Below are positions 25,696-33,886 of a DNA stretch of 64,000 bases, piece by piece (the stretch's first letter is position 1; each line of letters starts with the position of its first letter). Location of the stretch: positions 248,001 through 312,000 of the forward strand of contig JACKMU010000002.1 in assembly GCA_024235215.1 (NCBI GenBank), in the 5' to 3' direction. The position numbers were made by a program, and so were the translations under genes. This stretch comes from Chromatiaceae bacterium (GTDB taxonomy: Bacteria; Pseudomonadota; Gammaproteobacteria; Chromatiales; Chromatiaceae). A model generated the notes under the pieces. It was not told the origin of the DNA. It made no database searches and was given only the letters and a program-made list of their open reading frames with translations.

Positions 25696-27438
25696 TCACA
25701 GGGTAACCCGGACCACCACCTCACCCAGCAGGCGTACATGTGTCCGCAAAGAGCGCTCCACTTCCCGGGCAATGGCATCCGCGACACGAACCGTGAGGTC
25801 TGGATCGACGGCGATGGTTACGTCGCTGTATACCTTGTGTCCGCTCCAGCGAGCACGCACACTGCGCACCGCTTGTACGCCGGCAATATGGCTCGGGGCA
25901 TGGGCAATTTCGTCCAGGATCTCAGGCTCGATGCCGTCGATCAGCCGTTGCCAGACTGCTCGGGCGGCATCTTTGACGATGAATAAGATAGCAATGGTGA
26001 TACCGATGCCCACAATGGGGTCCGCCAGCGGGAATCCGAGCCAAGCGCCGATCACACCGATCAGTACCGAGAGGCTAGTGAACCCGTCCACCCGCGAATG
26101 TTGGCCGTCGGCGATCAGGGCTGCAGACCCAATCTGACGTCCCACCCGGATGCGGTAGACGGCAACGGCTTCGTTGCCGACAAAGCCGATCAGCGCCGCC
26201 ATCGCCACCCAGCCCAAATGCTCCATCGGTTCAGGGTTGATGAATTTGAGAACAGCCTCGTAACCGGCCACGCACGCGGAGAAGAAGATCACTCCGACGA
26301 TAATGACCCCGGCGACGTCTTCCGCCTTGCCATATCCGTAAGTGAAGTGCCTGTTGGCCCCACGGCGAGCGAGCGCAAACGCGATCCAGAGGGGAATACT
26401 GGTAGCGGCATCCGCAAAATTATGGATGGTGTCCGCCAATAGAGCCACAGAACCGGAGTAGAGAACCACGAGCACCTGCAGCAGTGCGGTGATTCCGAGA
26501 CCCACCAGGGAAATCTTGAGTGCCCGGATCCCCTTCGCACTGGACTCCATGACACTATCCACCTGCTCCGCAATATCGTGGGAATGGGCGAAGTTTCCAC
26601 GCAGCCAACCGACTAGACCGCTTCCTTGGTGGTGCTCGTGGTCATGGGCATGCGTGTGGTGGTGGTGATCTTGTCCCTCCCCGTGGTGGGCGTGAAGGTG
26701 CTCCGCTTCGGTGAATGACCCAACCAGACATTGACGGCCGTCCTCCTGCTCGATGAGCAAGCGGGCTTCGAAGGCGTGGGGCTCTGGGATCGGGGCGGGC
26801 GACTCCAGGTAATCGTACTCCTGGCGGAAATGGAAGATCTCTTCATCTCCGTCGGGACGCACTGTTTTCAGCGTCACTGCCTCAGCAGGTGGGGGTGTGG
26901 CAGACTGGCCGCTGTTGTCAAGAAAATACAGCCGGAAACGGGGTGACACCCCAGTCTCGAAGATACTGAGCTCCACGAGGCCATCGGCGTGGACCAGGAG
27001 CGGCCCACCGTGACTGCCTCTCTCCTTTGTGGCGTGCTCATCGTGGTTGTGGCCATGGCCTACTTCACTGAACAGTGCGGCCAGCCGTTGGCGGCCTGGC
27101 TCCAACGCCAGTCGTACCAGAAATTCATGCGGCTCCGGAATGTTTGTGGTGGACTCCAGATAGCCGTCTTCCTGGCGGAAAGCGAACCGCTGGAGGATTC
27201 CGCCTGGCCTCTCTGTCTCCATAACTACTGACGAAGCAAGGGGTGATGCGACCGGTTGCATGGCATCATCCAGGAAATAGAGCCGGAACCGGGGTGGAAC
27301 CCCGCTCTCGAACACGCTGATCTCCACGTATCCACTGGCATGCTGAAGCAGGGGAGCGCCATGCACTCCGTGAGATGGCACTATCGGATTGGGCTGTGGC
27401 ATGGATTGCTCCGGTGCAGGATGGCGCAGATGGATCAT
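25696..27438 (-). CDS. CDF-family heavy-metal exporter with tandem CzcB-like N-terminal domains
   Basis: A 580-residue cation diffusion facilitator. The N-terminus is a tandem repeat, about 27-125 and 144-243, each starting HG(A/G)PLL and containing SxFExGVxPRFRLYFLD and PEPHxF. This domain is otherwise familiar from periplasmic adaptors of RND metal pumps. A His-rich linker (about 247-270) follows, then six TM helices with the metal sites D336/H339/D343 and D444/H447/D451, and a cytoplasmic C-terminal domain. The HxxxD pattern fits Zn/Co/Ni. The gene overlaps its CsoR/RcnR-family regulator by 4 bp, so it is metal-inducible. DmeF-like by context; metal not certain. Confidence 0.88.
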   Translation of the reverse strand: MIHLRHPAPEQSMPQPNPIVPSHGVHGAPLLQHASGYVEISVFESGVPPRFRLYFLDDAMQPVASPLASSVVMETERPGGILQRFAFRQEDGYLESTTNIPEPHEFLVRLALEPGRQRLAALFSEVGHGHNHDEHATKERGSHGGPLLVHADGLVELSIFETGVSPRFRLYFLDNSGQSATPPPAEAVTLKTVRPDGDEEIFHFRQEYDYLESPAPIPEPHAFEARLLIEQEDGRQCLVGSFTEAEHLHAHHGEGQDHHHHTHAHDHEHHQGSGLVGWLRGNFAHSHDIAEQVDSVMESSAKGIRALKISLVGLGITALLQVLVVLYSGSVALLADTIHNFADAATSIPLWIAFALARRGANRHFTYGYGKAEDVAGVIIVGVIFFSACVAGYEAVLKFINPEPMEHLGWVAMAALIGFVGNEAVAVYRIRVGRQIGSAALIADGQHSRVDGFTSLSVLIGVIGAWLGFPLADPIVGIGITIAILFIVKDAARAVWQRLIDGIEPEILDEIAHAPSHIAGVQAVRSVRARWSGHKVYSDVTIAVDPDLTVRVADAIAREVERSLRTHVRLLGEVVVRVTL

Positions 27439-27704
27439 AGATACTTGGTCATCGTCTTGAGCGCTTTGAGCTGCTCAGCAATCTCCTCTGGGGTCATGCC
27501 CTCCTGGACTTGCAGGCAGTGCTCTATATGGTCGGTGACGTACATGCGTTTGGCCGTGATCAGGGCATTACTGACAGCTTGGAGTTGTTGGGCAACGCGC
27601 TCACACTCATCCCCGGCCTCCAGCATGGCGAGCACTTTCGTCAGATGTCCCGAGGCACGTTTCAGGCGCAGTAATATTTCGGCGTGGGAAGTGTGTTGGT
27701 TCAT
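27435..27704 (-). CDS. CsoR/RcnR-family metal-sensing repressor
   Basis: An 89-residue all-helical DUF156 protein. The N-terminal segment ILLRLKRASGHLTKVLAMLE is the family's DNA-binding helix. Candidate metal ligands are C34, H59 and C63 (H-x3-C spacing), a CsoR-like C-H-C set, with additional N-terminal H4 and H7 as in RcnR-type Ni/Co sensors. It is the first gene of a two-gene operon with the CDF exporter and has a matching operator 11 bp upstream of its start, so autoregulation is expected. Confidence 0.88.
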   Translation of the reverse strand: MNQHTSHAEILLRLKRASGHLTKVLAMLEAGDECERVAQQLQAVSNALITAKRMYVTDHIEHCLQVQEGMTPEEIAEQLKALKTMTKYL

Positions 27705-27714
27705 TAAGAATGAT

Positions 27715-27732
27715 CCTATCCCCCTGGATAGG
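27715..27732 (-). promoter_or_regulatory. CsoR/RcnR-type operator
   Basis: A perfect 7-bp inverted repeat CCTATCC / GGATAGG around a 4-bp centre (AGGG on the coding strand) generates the G-tract flanked by inverted A/T-rich arms that CsoR/RcnR-family repressors bind. It lies 11 bp before the repressor start codon and overlaps its ribosome-binding region. Confidence 0.75.
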
Positions 27733-28200
27733 ATAGTGTCAAGGCGCGACTGAGCAATTTACAAGCTCGTGAAGGGATTGGAAGAGCACCTAACCCACCG
27801 GACCGAATAAAAGAGGGGAAGCCATGTATTGTTGAAGAAGCGCATTTCCCGTTCTGTCGGTCTTGTTTTGCACTGAATCTCGTGCAGGCGGACCTGGTTA
27901 AATTTCGGGAGATGCTCAGGCCGACCGATAACAACCGGCAGGAATACCTTCAGTTCTTTGAGAATAGTTTGGGAATGAGGAAGAAATATCAGGAGTTCAT
28001 GGCCTATCCACTATTACCCCAAGCGTCAAAGCGACTTTGCTCCACATCGGATGCCTGTCAATTATCTATTCTTGTGAATTGATACTGGCTGGATTGCAAC
28101 TGTCTATCAGATCACCTTGCGTGGGGAGAGCGGCGGCGTGTGACAAAACTGAGGGCGATAGTGCGGAGATTGAAGGTCAGCGGCATTCGCCGAAACAAAC
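27733..28200. other. Intergenic region without a supported gene
   Basis: About 470 bp between the metal-resistance operon promoter and the end of the GDYXXLXY gene. A 66-codon frame at 27882-28082 (+) has no ribosome site, no recognisable motif and an irregular composition. I see no RNA gene or repeat. It may hold the -35/-10 of the metal operon near 27740-27790. Confidence 0.5.
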
Positions 28201-28689
28201 TCACCTGGGTTCCAGCCCCAACAACACAGCCTTGCAGTTATCCGATGTCGCCACCTTGGCCAGGAGATCCTTGCCGCGGGCGCTCTCGATTGCATGTCCG
28301 GTGCCCTCGGGGACGAAATACTGAGCGATTTGCGGGAAATCCACCGAACCCTGCCCCCTGGAACGTCCCACGATGCAGGCCTGATCCGGTTTCAATTGCG
28401 GGGGCTCGAAACCAACTGCAACGAAGCTTGCCGGACGTTCGGTGCTGACGGTGACATAGACAGGCGTGAACTTCCCTGCCGCCTCGCTGGCCTGATCCGC
28501 GGGCAGTATATTCTGTGCAAGCGTGTAGCCGAGGATCACGTAATCCCCGCGGAAGAGTGAACGGGGGTCCATCTTTTCGGTTTCCAGAAAGACAATCGTT
28601 CCGGTGGCGCGAACCAGCAGGGGTTGCACCAGCACCAGGCCCATGACCAGCACCTGTATCCCTACGGCTAGCATCAGCTTTCTGCTCAT
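28201..28689 (-). CDS. GDYXXLXY-domain membrane-associated protein
   Basis: A 162-residue protein with one N-terminal TM or signal-anchor helix (LMLAVGIQVLVMGLVLVQPLL) and the defining motif FRGDYVILGY. A beta-rich extracytoplasmic domain follows. Members of this family are usually encoded beside DUF2157/DUF4401 membrane proteins, as here, where the start overlaps the DUF2157 stop by 4 bp. Function unknown; probably an envelope complex with its neighbour. Confidence 0.85.
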   Translation of the reverse strand: MSRKLMLAVGIQVLVMGLVLVQPLLVRATGTIVFLETEKMDPRSLFRGDYVILGYTLAQNILPADQASEAAGKFTPVYVTVSTERPASFVAVGFEPPQLKPDQACIVGRSRGQGSVDFPQIAQYFVPEGTGHAIESARGKDLLAKVATSDNCKAVLLGLEPR

Positions 28690-29861
28690 CGGGTGATCCT
28701 CGCCAACAGACGTCGGCGCTGCTTTTCAATCCAGATCGACAGCGCGATCAGCACAACGCCACCGATGATGAACGCCAATGACCTGTCCAGCAGACGCATC
28801 GACCAGGAAAAATACTGGATCAGGATGACCGATGCCGCGCTGCCTACACCGATGTTCACCAGCGCCGGACGTCCAGCCTGGACACCGTTCCAGATCAGCC
28901 CCAGGGAGAGCAGGAACACCAGCAGCACGAACAGGGCATACACCGGCATCAGGCTGGCTCGCTCGATGTCGCCCAGAAAAAGCATGCCGAACAACAACCC
29001 GGCCACCAGCACCATGAGCAGCCGGCTGCGCGGTGAGGTAAAACGACCCAACCAGAGTGCCAGCCCCACCAGGCCGAAGCTGAACGCAATGATCGACCAC
29101 TGCTTGGAGGTGAAGTCGATCTGAATCAGAAACTTCAGTACATCATCATCGATGGTAGCCACCACCAGGGGAACGGAGATCAGCAACGCTCCCCAGACAA
29201 TCCAGGTCCCTGTGGCAAAGCGCCAGTTTGGCAGCCTTTCCACCAGCAGTGCCACCGCCACCAGCGCCAACCCCAGCAAGGGCAGCAGCGGTTTGAGTCC
29301 GTAACTGCCGAACAGCGCCTCCAATTGGTCGTCGCTGAACCAGGCCTTCCCGCCGCCGAACCAACCGAGGGCAAGCAGTGCCAGGGGAATGGCCAGCCAG
29401 GCATGCAGCCGCGAGTTCAGGGCGTAACCCATGGCCAAAGTCGCCAACAGCCAGATGAATGGTCCCTGCCAGAAGGTCAACGAGAAGTTGAAGATCTGAC
29501 CGACCAGGAAGATGTAAGCGCCAACCGTCAGCGTGGCAAGAAACCAAAGCGCATGAGCGATCCGGTCGTAGCCGCGCAGTCCGCTGAATTGCGCCGCACC
29601 CACCACGCCGGCATAGGCGAGGAACAGCGTAGCAATACGCAGGCTGGCACTCATTCCGGTCCAGTGGCTGGCGACGAACAGAATCATTCCCACACCAACC
29701 AGTACCGCGCCGAATACGGACACGATCCTCACCATCCGGCCACTGCTTCGGCTGGGGGCATGCTCATCCAGATATTGGGCCAGCTGGCCGGCCTTAATAT
29801 GGTCTATCAGACCCGCCTGTTCCCAGAGGTCGAGCGCTTCGCTGGCTTTGATGTCGTGCAT
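28686..29861 (-). CDS. DUF2157-family polytopic membrane protein
   Basis: A 391-residue protein with a soluble N-terminal helix pair (EALDLWEQAGLIDHIKAGQL) and then about ten to eleven TM segments, the DUF2157 arrangement. No catalytic residues are evident. It is the first gene of a two-gene unit with the GDYXXLXY protein. Known only as a conserved envelope gene pair; function is not established. Confidence 0.85.
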   Translation of the reverse strand: MHDIKASEALDLWEQAGLIDHIKAGQLAQYLDEHAPSRSSGRMVRIVSVFGAVLVGVGMILFVASHWTGMSASLRIATLFLAYAGVVGAAQFSGLRGYDRIAHALWFLATLTVGAYIFLVGQIFNFSLTFWQGPFIWLLATLAMGYALNSRLHAWLAIPLALLALGWFGGGKAWFSDDQLEALFGSYGLKPLLPLLGLALVAVALLVERLPNWRFATGTWIVWGALLISVPLVVATIDDDVLKFLIQIDFTSKQWSIIAFSFGLVGLALWLGRFTSPRSRLLMVLVAGLLFGMLFLGDIERASLMPVYALFVLLVFLLSLGLIWNGVQAGRPALVNIGVGSAASVILIQYFSWSMRLLDRSLAFIIGGVVLIALSIWIEKQRRRLLARITR

Positions 29862-30418
29862 TGCCGTCCTCCATAGCGCTCATGCGCCGAATCACCCCTC
29901 CGAAATTGCAATCTGCACAAGCCTAGGCGCATTACTGGTCACTGTCAAAAGTGCTGAACGAGCATAGCAATCCGTCAAAACCAGGGACGACGGGGTCAAC
30001 CAATACCTGCCATCCAGGTACGATTTTTCCAGCAAGCGAAGCCAACGCTACCATGCTGGGCTCCGGTAGTGCGTACTCCGCTTGCTGTATCATTAATCTT
30101 CTCCAGGTCTCGCTGCAGCGCCTGCGGATCAGAAGAGAGCGGCGCCTACGTGATCACTGATGACTCTATTCATTTAACGCTTTCACCTCCCGTATAAGAT
30201 CATTGATTGCGAATCTGGGATACTGCCGTCACGGCCATGGAAGTCTATTCACCGCATCCCAAGCCCGGGAAACTTCGAACGTTATCAGCTGAGGGATTCA
30301 ACCAGGCAGAGAAGATAGGTCATGCCAACAGTGTTGGATCTGGCAACCGGTTCAATGCTGCTTCTACAGGCAAACTGAATCAACCGGGATGTGTCGCACC
30401 CGCATCTGACTATACCAG
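29862..30418. other. Intergenic region without a supported gene
   Basis: A 557-bp gap between the DUF2157 promoter side and the end of the pterin dehydratase gene. The only long frame (30207-30596, +) mostly runs antisense into the dehydratase gene and has no supporting features. A short frame starting at ATG 30322 (MPTVLDLATGSMLLL) could be a decayed N-terminus, but I cannot assign it. Confidence 0.5.
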
Positions 30419-30808
30419 TTATGACTCGTACTTTACGTACTTGAAGCGTGGATCGTCGGGGGTACCCTCGAGCGCTCCCCCCTCCAGAGCAGGCTGCCAC
30501 ATAACCACTGATTCGATCTTTTTTGCCAGCTCGAAATCTTTTTCGGTGATCCCCCCGGCCGAGTGGGTCATCAGCTTGACGATGACAAAAGCATAAGAGA
30601 GCGCCAGATCGGGATGATGAAAAGCCGACTCCGCGAGGTGTCCGATCACGTTGGTCACCATCATGGTCGCCTTCCAGCCACTGGTTTTGTATTTACGTCC
30701 TATCCAGCCCTTTTCCAGATACCAGTGAGGCAACTCACTTCTCAATCGTGCCTCTACTTCATCTTCACTGAAGGTCTTATCTTTGTTACGGGACGATCGC
30801 TGCTCCAT
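30419..30808 (-). CDS. Pterin-4a-carbinolamine dehydratase (PCD/DCoH family)
   Basis: A 129-residue cytoplasmic protein with the PCD active-site segment SAFHHPDL and the following LMTHSAGGITEKDFELAKKIE. PCD recycles 4a-hydroxy-tetrahydrobiopterin, and a PCD fold is also linked to molybdopterin metabolism in bacteria. There is no phenylalanine hydroxylase gene here. The nearest pathway neighbours are a molybdoenzyme (formate dehydrogenase) and a FolE2 fragment, both pterin-related, on the opposite strand. A pterin or Moco role is therefore plausible but inferred. Confidence 0.85.
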   Translation of the reverse strand: MEQRSSRNKDKTFSEDEVEARLRSELPHWYLEKGWIGRKYKTSGWKATMMVTNVIGHLAESAFHHPDLALSYAFVIVKLMTHSAGGITEKDFELAKKIESVVMWQPALEGGALEGTPDDPRFKYVKYES

Positions 30809-30861
30809 CTATCACCTCCCGGTCCGCTGCGGCGCGGACGAACCAGTAATTCATCCGCAAA

Positions 30862-30937
30862 TGTTACACATATTATTGATAAAACTATATTTTTTACAAT
30901 CCCTATTGACACCGTGTTACAAAAACTGTGTTACAAA
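30862..30937 (+). promoter_or_regulatory. Promoter-like region with three TGTTACA repeats
   Basis: TGTTACA occurs at 30862, 30915 and 30929; the last two lie within a 10-bp direct repeat GTGTTACAAA spaced 14 bp apart. TTGACA at 30906-30911 is followed 17 bp later by TGTTAC, a passable -35/-10 pair pointing at the ORF starting at 30949. The repeats could bind a regulator; the downstream gene is truncated. Confidence 0.4.
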
Positions 30938-30948
30938 TGGAGTAGAAA

Positions 30949-31068
30949 ATGGCCGATTACATAAGTATACGTGATGATGGTATCTGGTTGTATCAGCGTC
31001 TCTTACCTACATCTGTACTGCAAAATAACCCTCAATTACCCAAATTAATCCGCAAATCAACAGGGACA
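30949..31068 (+). pseudogene. N-terminal stub resembling a tyrosine recombinase/integrase
   Basis: ATG 30949 has GGAG at good distance. The first 40 residues (MADYISIRDDGIWLYQRLLP then NPQLPKLIRKSTGTH) resemble the N-terminus of phage-type integrases: a short basic/aromatic strand pair followed by an 'RKSTGT' segment. After that the frame runs out of phase through the decayed ABC permease, so only a stub remains. The integrase assignment rests on pattern alone. Confidence 0.35.
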
Positions 31069-31073
31069 CATAC

Positions 31074-31477
31074 TGGGTGGAGACGACCGCCATTTTCTCC
31101 ATTGCGTAAACAATATTCCGAACGTGATAGTCACACTGCGGGAAGGCGCCAGAACGCTTGACCGCGAGTATATGGAGATGGCACAGAGCTTCGATCTCAA
31201 TCTCGGTAAATGAGTTTGGTACATCACGCTGCCACAGTTACTGCCATTTTTCACGGTTGCCGCCCGCTCCGGAATCTCACTCATCTGGAAAATCGTGCTC
31301 GTGGTAGAGCTGCTTGGGCGCAGCGACGGAGTCGGATTCCAGCTACATCTCTATTTCCAACTCTCTGATGTTACCGGAATCCTGGCCTACAGCCTCTCCT
31401 TCATCAGTGTGGTGCTGATAATCGAGTATGCCTTGTTGCAACCACTGGAGCGTAAAACCAACCGTTGGCGCCAGTGA
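31074..31477 (+). pseudogene. Decayed NitT/TauT-family ABC transporter permease
   Basis: The C-terminal half of a SsuC/TauC/NrtB-like permease. It carries TTAIFSIA (frame 1), then after a one-base shift near 31105 VNNIPNVIVTLREGARTLDR, the EAA-loop segment EYMEMAQSF. An in-frame TGA stop (31211-31213) follows, then WYITLPQLLPFFTVAARSG and LIWKIVLVVELLGRSDGVGF to the end. The N-terminal half is missing. Its stop overlaps the ATG of the ATPase remnant (TGATG), so the two were once an operon. Not functional. Confidence 0.85.
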
Positions 31478-31987
31478 TGAAAAAGATGACTATACGTATC
31501 GATCGTAAGCAGTTCACCGACAAGGAGAGCGGTAGAGAGCGGCTGGTTTTCAGGGACGCGCGACTGCAGTTGAATAACGGTGAATGCGTTGCAATTGTAG
31601 GACCGTCCGGCTGCGGAAAAAGCACCCTGCTGCATATCGTGGCCGGACCGGACCAGTCCTACCGCGGTGAGATCAAGTGGGACTGGTCAGGTAATCAGCG
31701 TTCCCACAGACTGGGGTATGTGTTCCAGAATCCGCGTCTGCTTCCCTGGCTCAGGGTACGCAGAAATATTGAACTGGTCATGGAAAAACCCGCCTCTGAC
31801 AGCACACTGGTCGATTGAATCGTCCTTCTAGCCACCTCACCGGCCAGAGTCATCTGTGCAGAGAACGTCGCTATCCCTGTCACCAGAGAGACCGGCGGAT
31901 TTGACAGCGCCGCGTATTGGCGAGTTGCAGAAGCTGTTTGACGATCTCTACGCGGAAGACTCAGTCGTGCAGCTGGCAGCGTGTTGA
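31477..31987 (+). pseudogene. Decayed NitT/TauT-family ABC transporter ATPase
   Basis: The 5' part is intact in frame: Walker A GPSGCGKST and the Q-loop LGYVFQNPRLLPWLRVRRNI. A TGA at 31816-31818 then marks a large internal deletion removing the LSGGQ signature and Walker B. Directly after it the C-terminal IVLLATSPARVICAENVAIP is recognisable, and after one more frameshift near 31890 PRIGELQKLFDDLY. It cannot hydrolyse ATP. It partners the adjacent permease remnant. Confidence 0.88.
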
Positions 31988-32067
31988 CCACCCTCCCCGC
32001 TGGAGACACGCGGCGAAGTCGGGGGCAATACCGCGTCAGACTGCCCTCACGTCATGCTCCCAGAGCC

Positions 32068-32084
32068 ATGGCACGCTAGTTGCT
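32068..32084 (+). promoter_or_regulatory. Sigma-54 promoter of the formate dehydrogenase operon
   Basis: ATGGCACG-CTAG-TTGCT matches the RpoN consensus TGGCACG-N4-TTGCW exactly, with GG and GC 10 nt apart. The expected start, near 32095, leaves a leader of about 86 nt to the TTG start. It lies just downstream of the ABC ATPase remnant. I see no convincing activator site in the 120 bp upstream. Confidence 0.85.
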
Positions 32085-32180
32085 GTATCATTTTTGGCGA
32101 AAACCAATCCGGTCGCGTACGCGGATCGTTGTGCTGCACTGACTCGGTTCTCATTACCCAGCCATATCAGGAGAGACGGT

Positions 32181-33884
32181 TTGCCTTCCACTGCCAACCA
32201 TCATCACAAGAAGCAGCATAGCCAGCTCAAGGGCCGCAGTGTAGAGCCGGCTGCACTGGCACAAATCCTTGAACTGCTCGGCGATGCGCCCCGGCGTCGG
32301 GATCTGCTGATCGAGTACCTGCACCGTGTTCAGGACAGCCAGGGTCATATTTCAGCAGATCTTCTCACCGCACTTGCCAGTGAGATGCGTCTCTCCGTTG
32401 CGGAAGTGTATGAAGTTGCCAGCTTCTATCACCACTTCGATATGGTCAAACTGGGCCAACCTGCCCCACCGGCACTCACCATCAGGGTGTGTGACTCGAT
32501 CTCCTGCGCGCTTGCCGGCGCCGAGCAGCTTATCCAGCAATTGGAGCACAAGCTTGGGGACGGTGTGCGGGTGCAGCGGGTACCCTGTGTCGGACGCTGC
32601 CAGGACGCCCCGGTGGCAGTGGTCGGCAGAAACCCGGTCCACCAAGCCAATCTGCAGACTGTTGAAAGCCGGTTAACAGAGGGTGCCCTGTCGGCGCCAC
32701 TGCCCGAGTGCCTGGACCACGCCAGCTATGTCGCAGCCGGTGGCTATCAGCTCCTGACCCGGATCGACGGGGGTACACTGTCGGTGGAGGGCGAGGCGGT
32801 GGATGCTTCAGAACACGTCCTGGGTATGCTCGAAGCCAGCGGTTTGCGAGGTCTTGGCGGCGCCGGTTTTCCGGCCGGTCGCAAATGGCGCATTCTCAAA
32901 CAACAACCGGCTCCTCGGTTGATGGCGGTCAATATCGACGAAGGCGAACCCGGCACTTTCAAGGATCGCCATTTCCTGGAACTGGACCCCCATCGCTTTC
33001 TCGAGGGGATGCTGATTGCTGCACGGGTGGTTGGAATCGACGAAATCTACATCTACCTGCGCGACGAATATGCCGGTATCCGGGCAATGCTGACACGGGA
33101 ACTGGCTGCACTGCAGCTGAACCCGCCCTGCCAGCTGCCAACCATCCATCTCCGCCGCGGCGCCGGAGCCTATATCTGTGGCGAGGAGTCGGCGATGATC
33201 GAGTCGATCGAGGGTAAACGCGGCATGCCGCGGCTGCGTCCACCCTATGTCGCGGAGGTCGGCCTGTTCGGCCGGCCCACGCTGGAACACAACATGGAAA
33301 CCCTCTACTGGGTAAGGGACCTGCTGGAGCGGGGCACCTCCTGGTTTACTGATCAGGGACGTCACGGCAGGCATGGGGTGCGCGCATTTTCGGTGAGCGG
33401 CCGGGTGTGCAGGCCCGGGGTCCATCTGGCACCGGCAGGTATTACCCTGCGCGAACTGATCGATGAATATTGCGCTGGCATGGCCGAAGGCCACGAGCTG
33501 TACGCCTATCTTCCGGGCGGCGCGTCCGGCGGGATACTGCCCGCCTCGCTGGCAGACATACCACTGGATTTCGACACCCTGCAGCCGCACGGCTGCTTCA
33601 TCGGGTCAGCCGCGGTCATCGTGCTTTCGCAGCACGACAGCGTGCGGGATGTCGCGCTAAATGCAATGCGTTTCTTCGCCCACGAGTCGTGCGGACAGTG
33701 CACCCCCTGCCGGGTCGGCTGCAACAAGGCGGTAGAGCTGATGTCCCGGCAGGAGTGGGACCGTGAGCTGATGCAGGAACTGGGGCAGGTCATGGCCGAT
33801 GCCTCAATCTGCGGACTCGGCCAGGCAGCCCCCAATCCCATGCTGTCGGTCCTCAGATACTTCCCGAACGAGTTGGAGTCCTGA
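32181..33884 (+). CDS. NAD-dependent formate dehydrogenase, fused NuoE/NuoF-like diaphorase subunit
   Basis: A 567-residue fusion. Residues 20-150 are NuoE/FdsG-like with [2Fe-2S] ligands C104, C109, C136 and C140. Residues about 175-567 are NuoF/FdsB-like: FMN site GLRGLGGAGFPAGRKW (221-236), NADH site NIDEGEPGTFKDRHF, the loop GAGAYICGEESAMIESIEGK, and the [4Fe-4S] motif SCGQCTPCRVGC near the C-terminus. I start it at TTG 32181, which has AGGAGAG 5 bp upstream; no ATG suits, and the longer frame runs through the ABC remnant. It passes electrons from the catalytic subunit to NAD(+). Confidence 0.92.
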   Translation: MPSTANHHHKKQHSQLKGRSVEPAALAQILELLGDAPRRRDLLIEYLHRVQDSQGHISADLLTALASEMRLSVAEVYEVASFYHHFDMVKLGQPAPPALTIRVCDSISCALAGAEQLIQQLEHKLGDGVRVQRVPCVGRCQDAPVAVVGRNPVHQANLQTVESRLTEGALSAPLPECLDHASYVAAGGYQLLTRIDGGTLSVEGEAVDASEHVLGMLEASGLRGLGGAGFPAGRKWRILKQQPAPRLMAVNIDEGEPGTFKDRHFLELDPHRFLEGMLIAARVVGIDEIYIYLRDEYAGIRAMLTRELAALQLNPPCQLPTIHLRRGAGAYICGEESAMIESIEGKRGMPRLRPPYVAEVGLFGRPTLEHNMETLYWVRDLLERGTSWFTDQGRHGRHGVRAFSVSGRVCRPGVHLAPAGITLRELIDEYCAGMAEGHELYAYLPGGASGGILPASLADIPLDFDTLQPHGCFIGSAAVIVLSQHDSVRDVALNAMRFFAHESCGQCTPCRVGCNKAVELMSRQEWDRELMQELGQVMADASICGLGQAAPNPMLSVLRYFPNELES

Positions 33885-33886
33885 AT

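Noticed and set aside
27882..28082. 66-codon plus-strand frame in the gap after the metal operon
   Set aside because: Starts at GTG without a ribosome site, no motif, no partner genes; not supportable.
30322..30420. Possible decayed N-terminus starting MPTVLDLATGSMLLL
   Set aside because: Only about 15 residues look protein-like and no family could be named.
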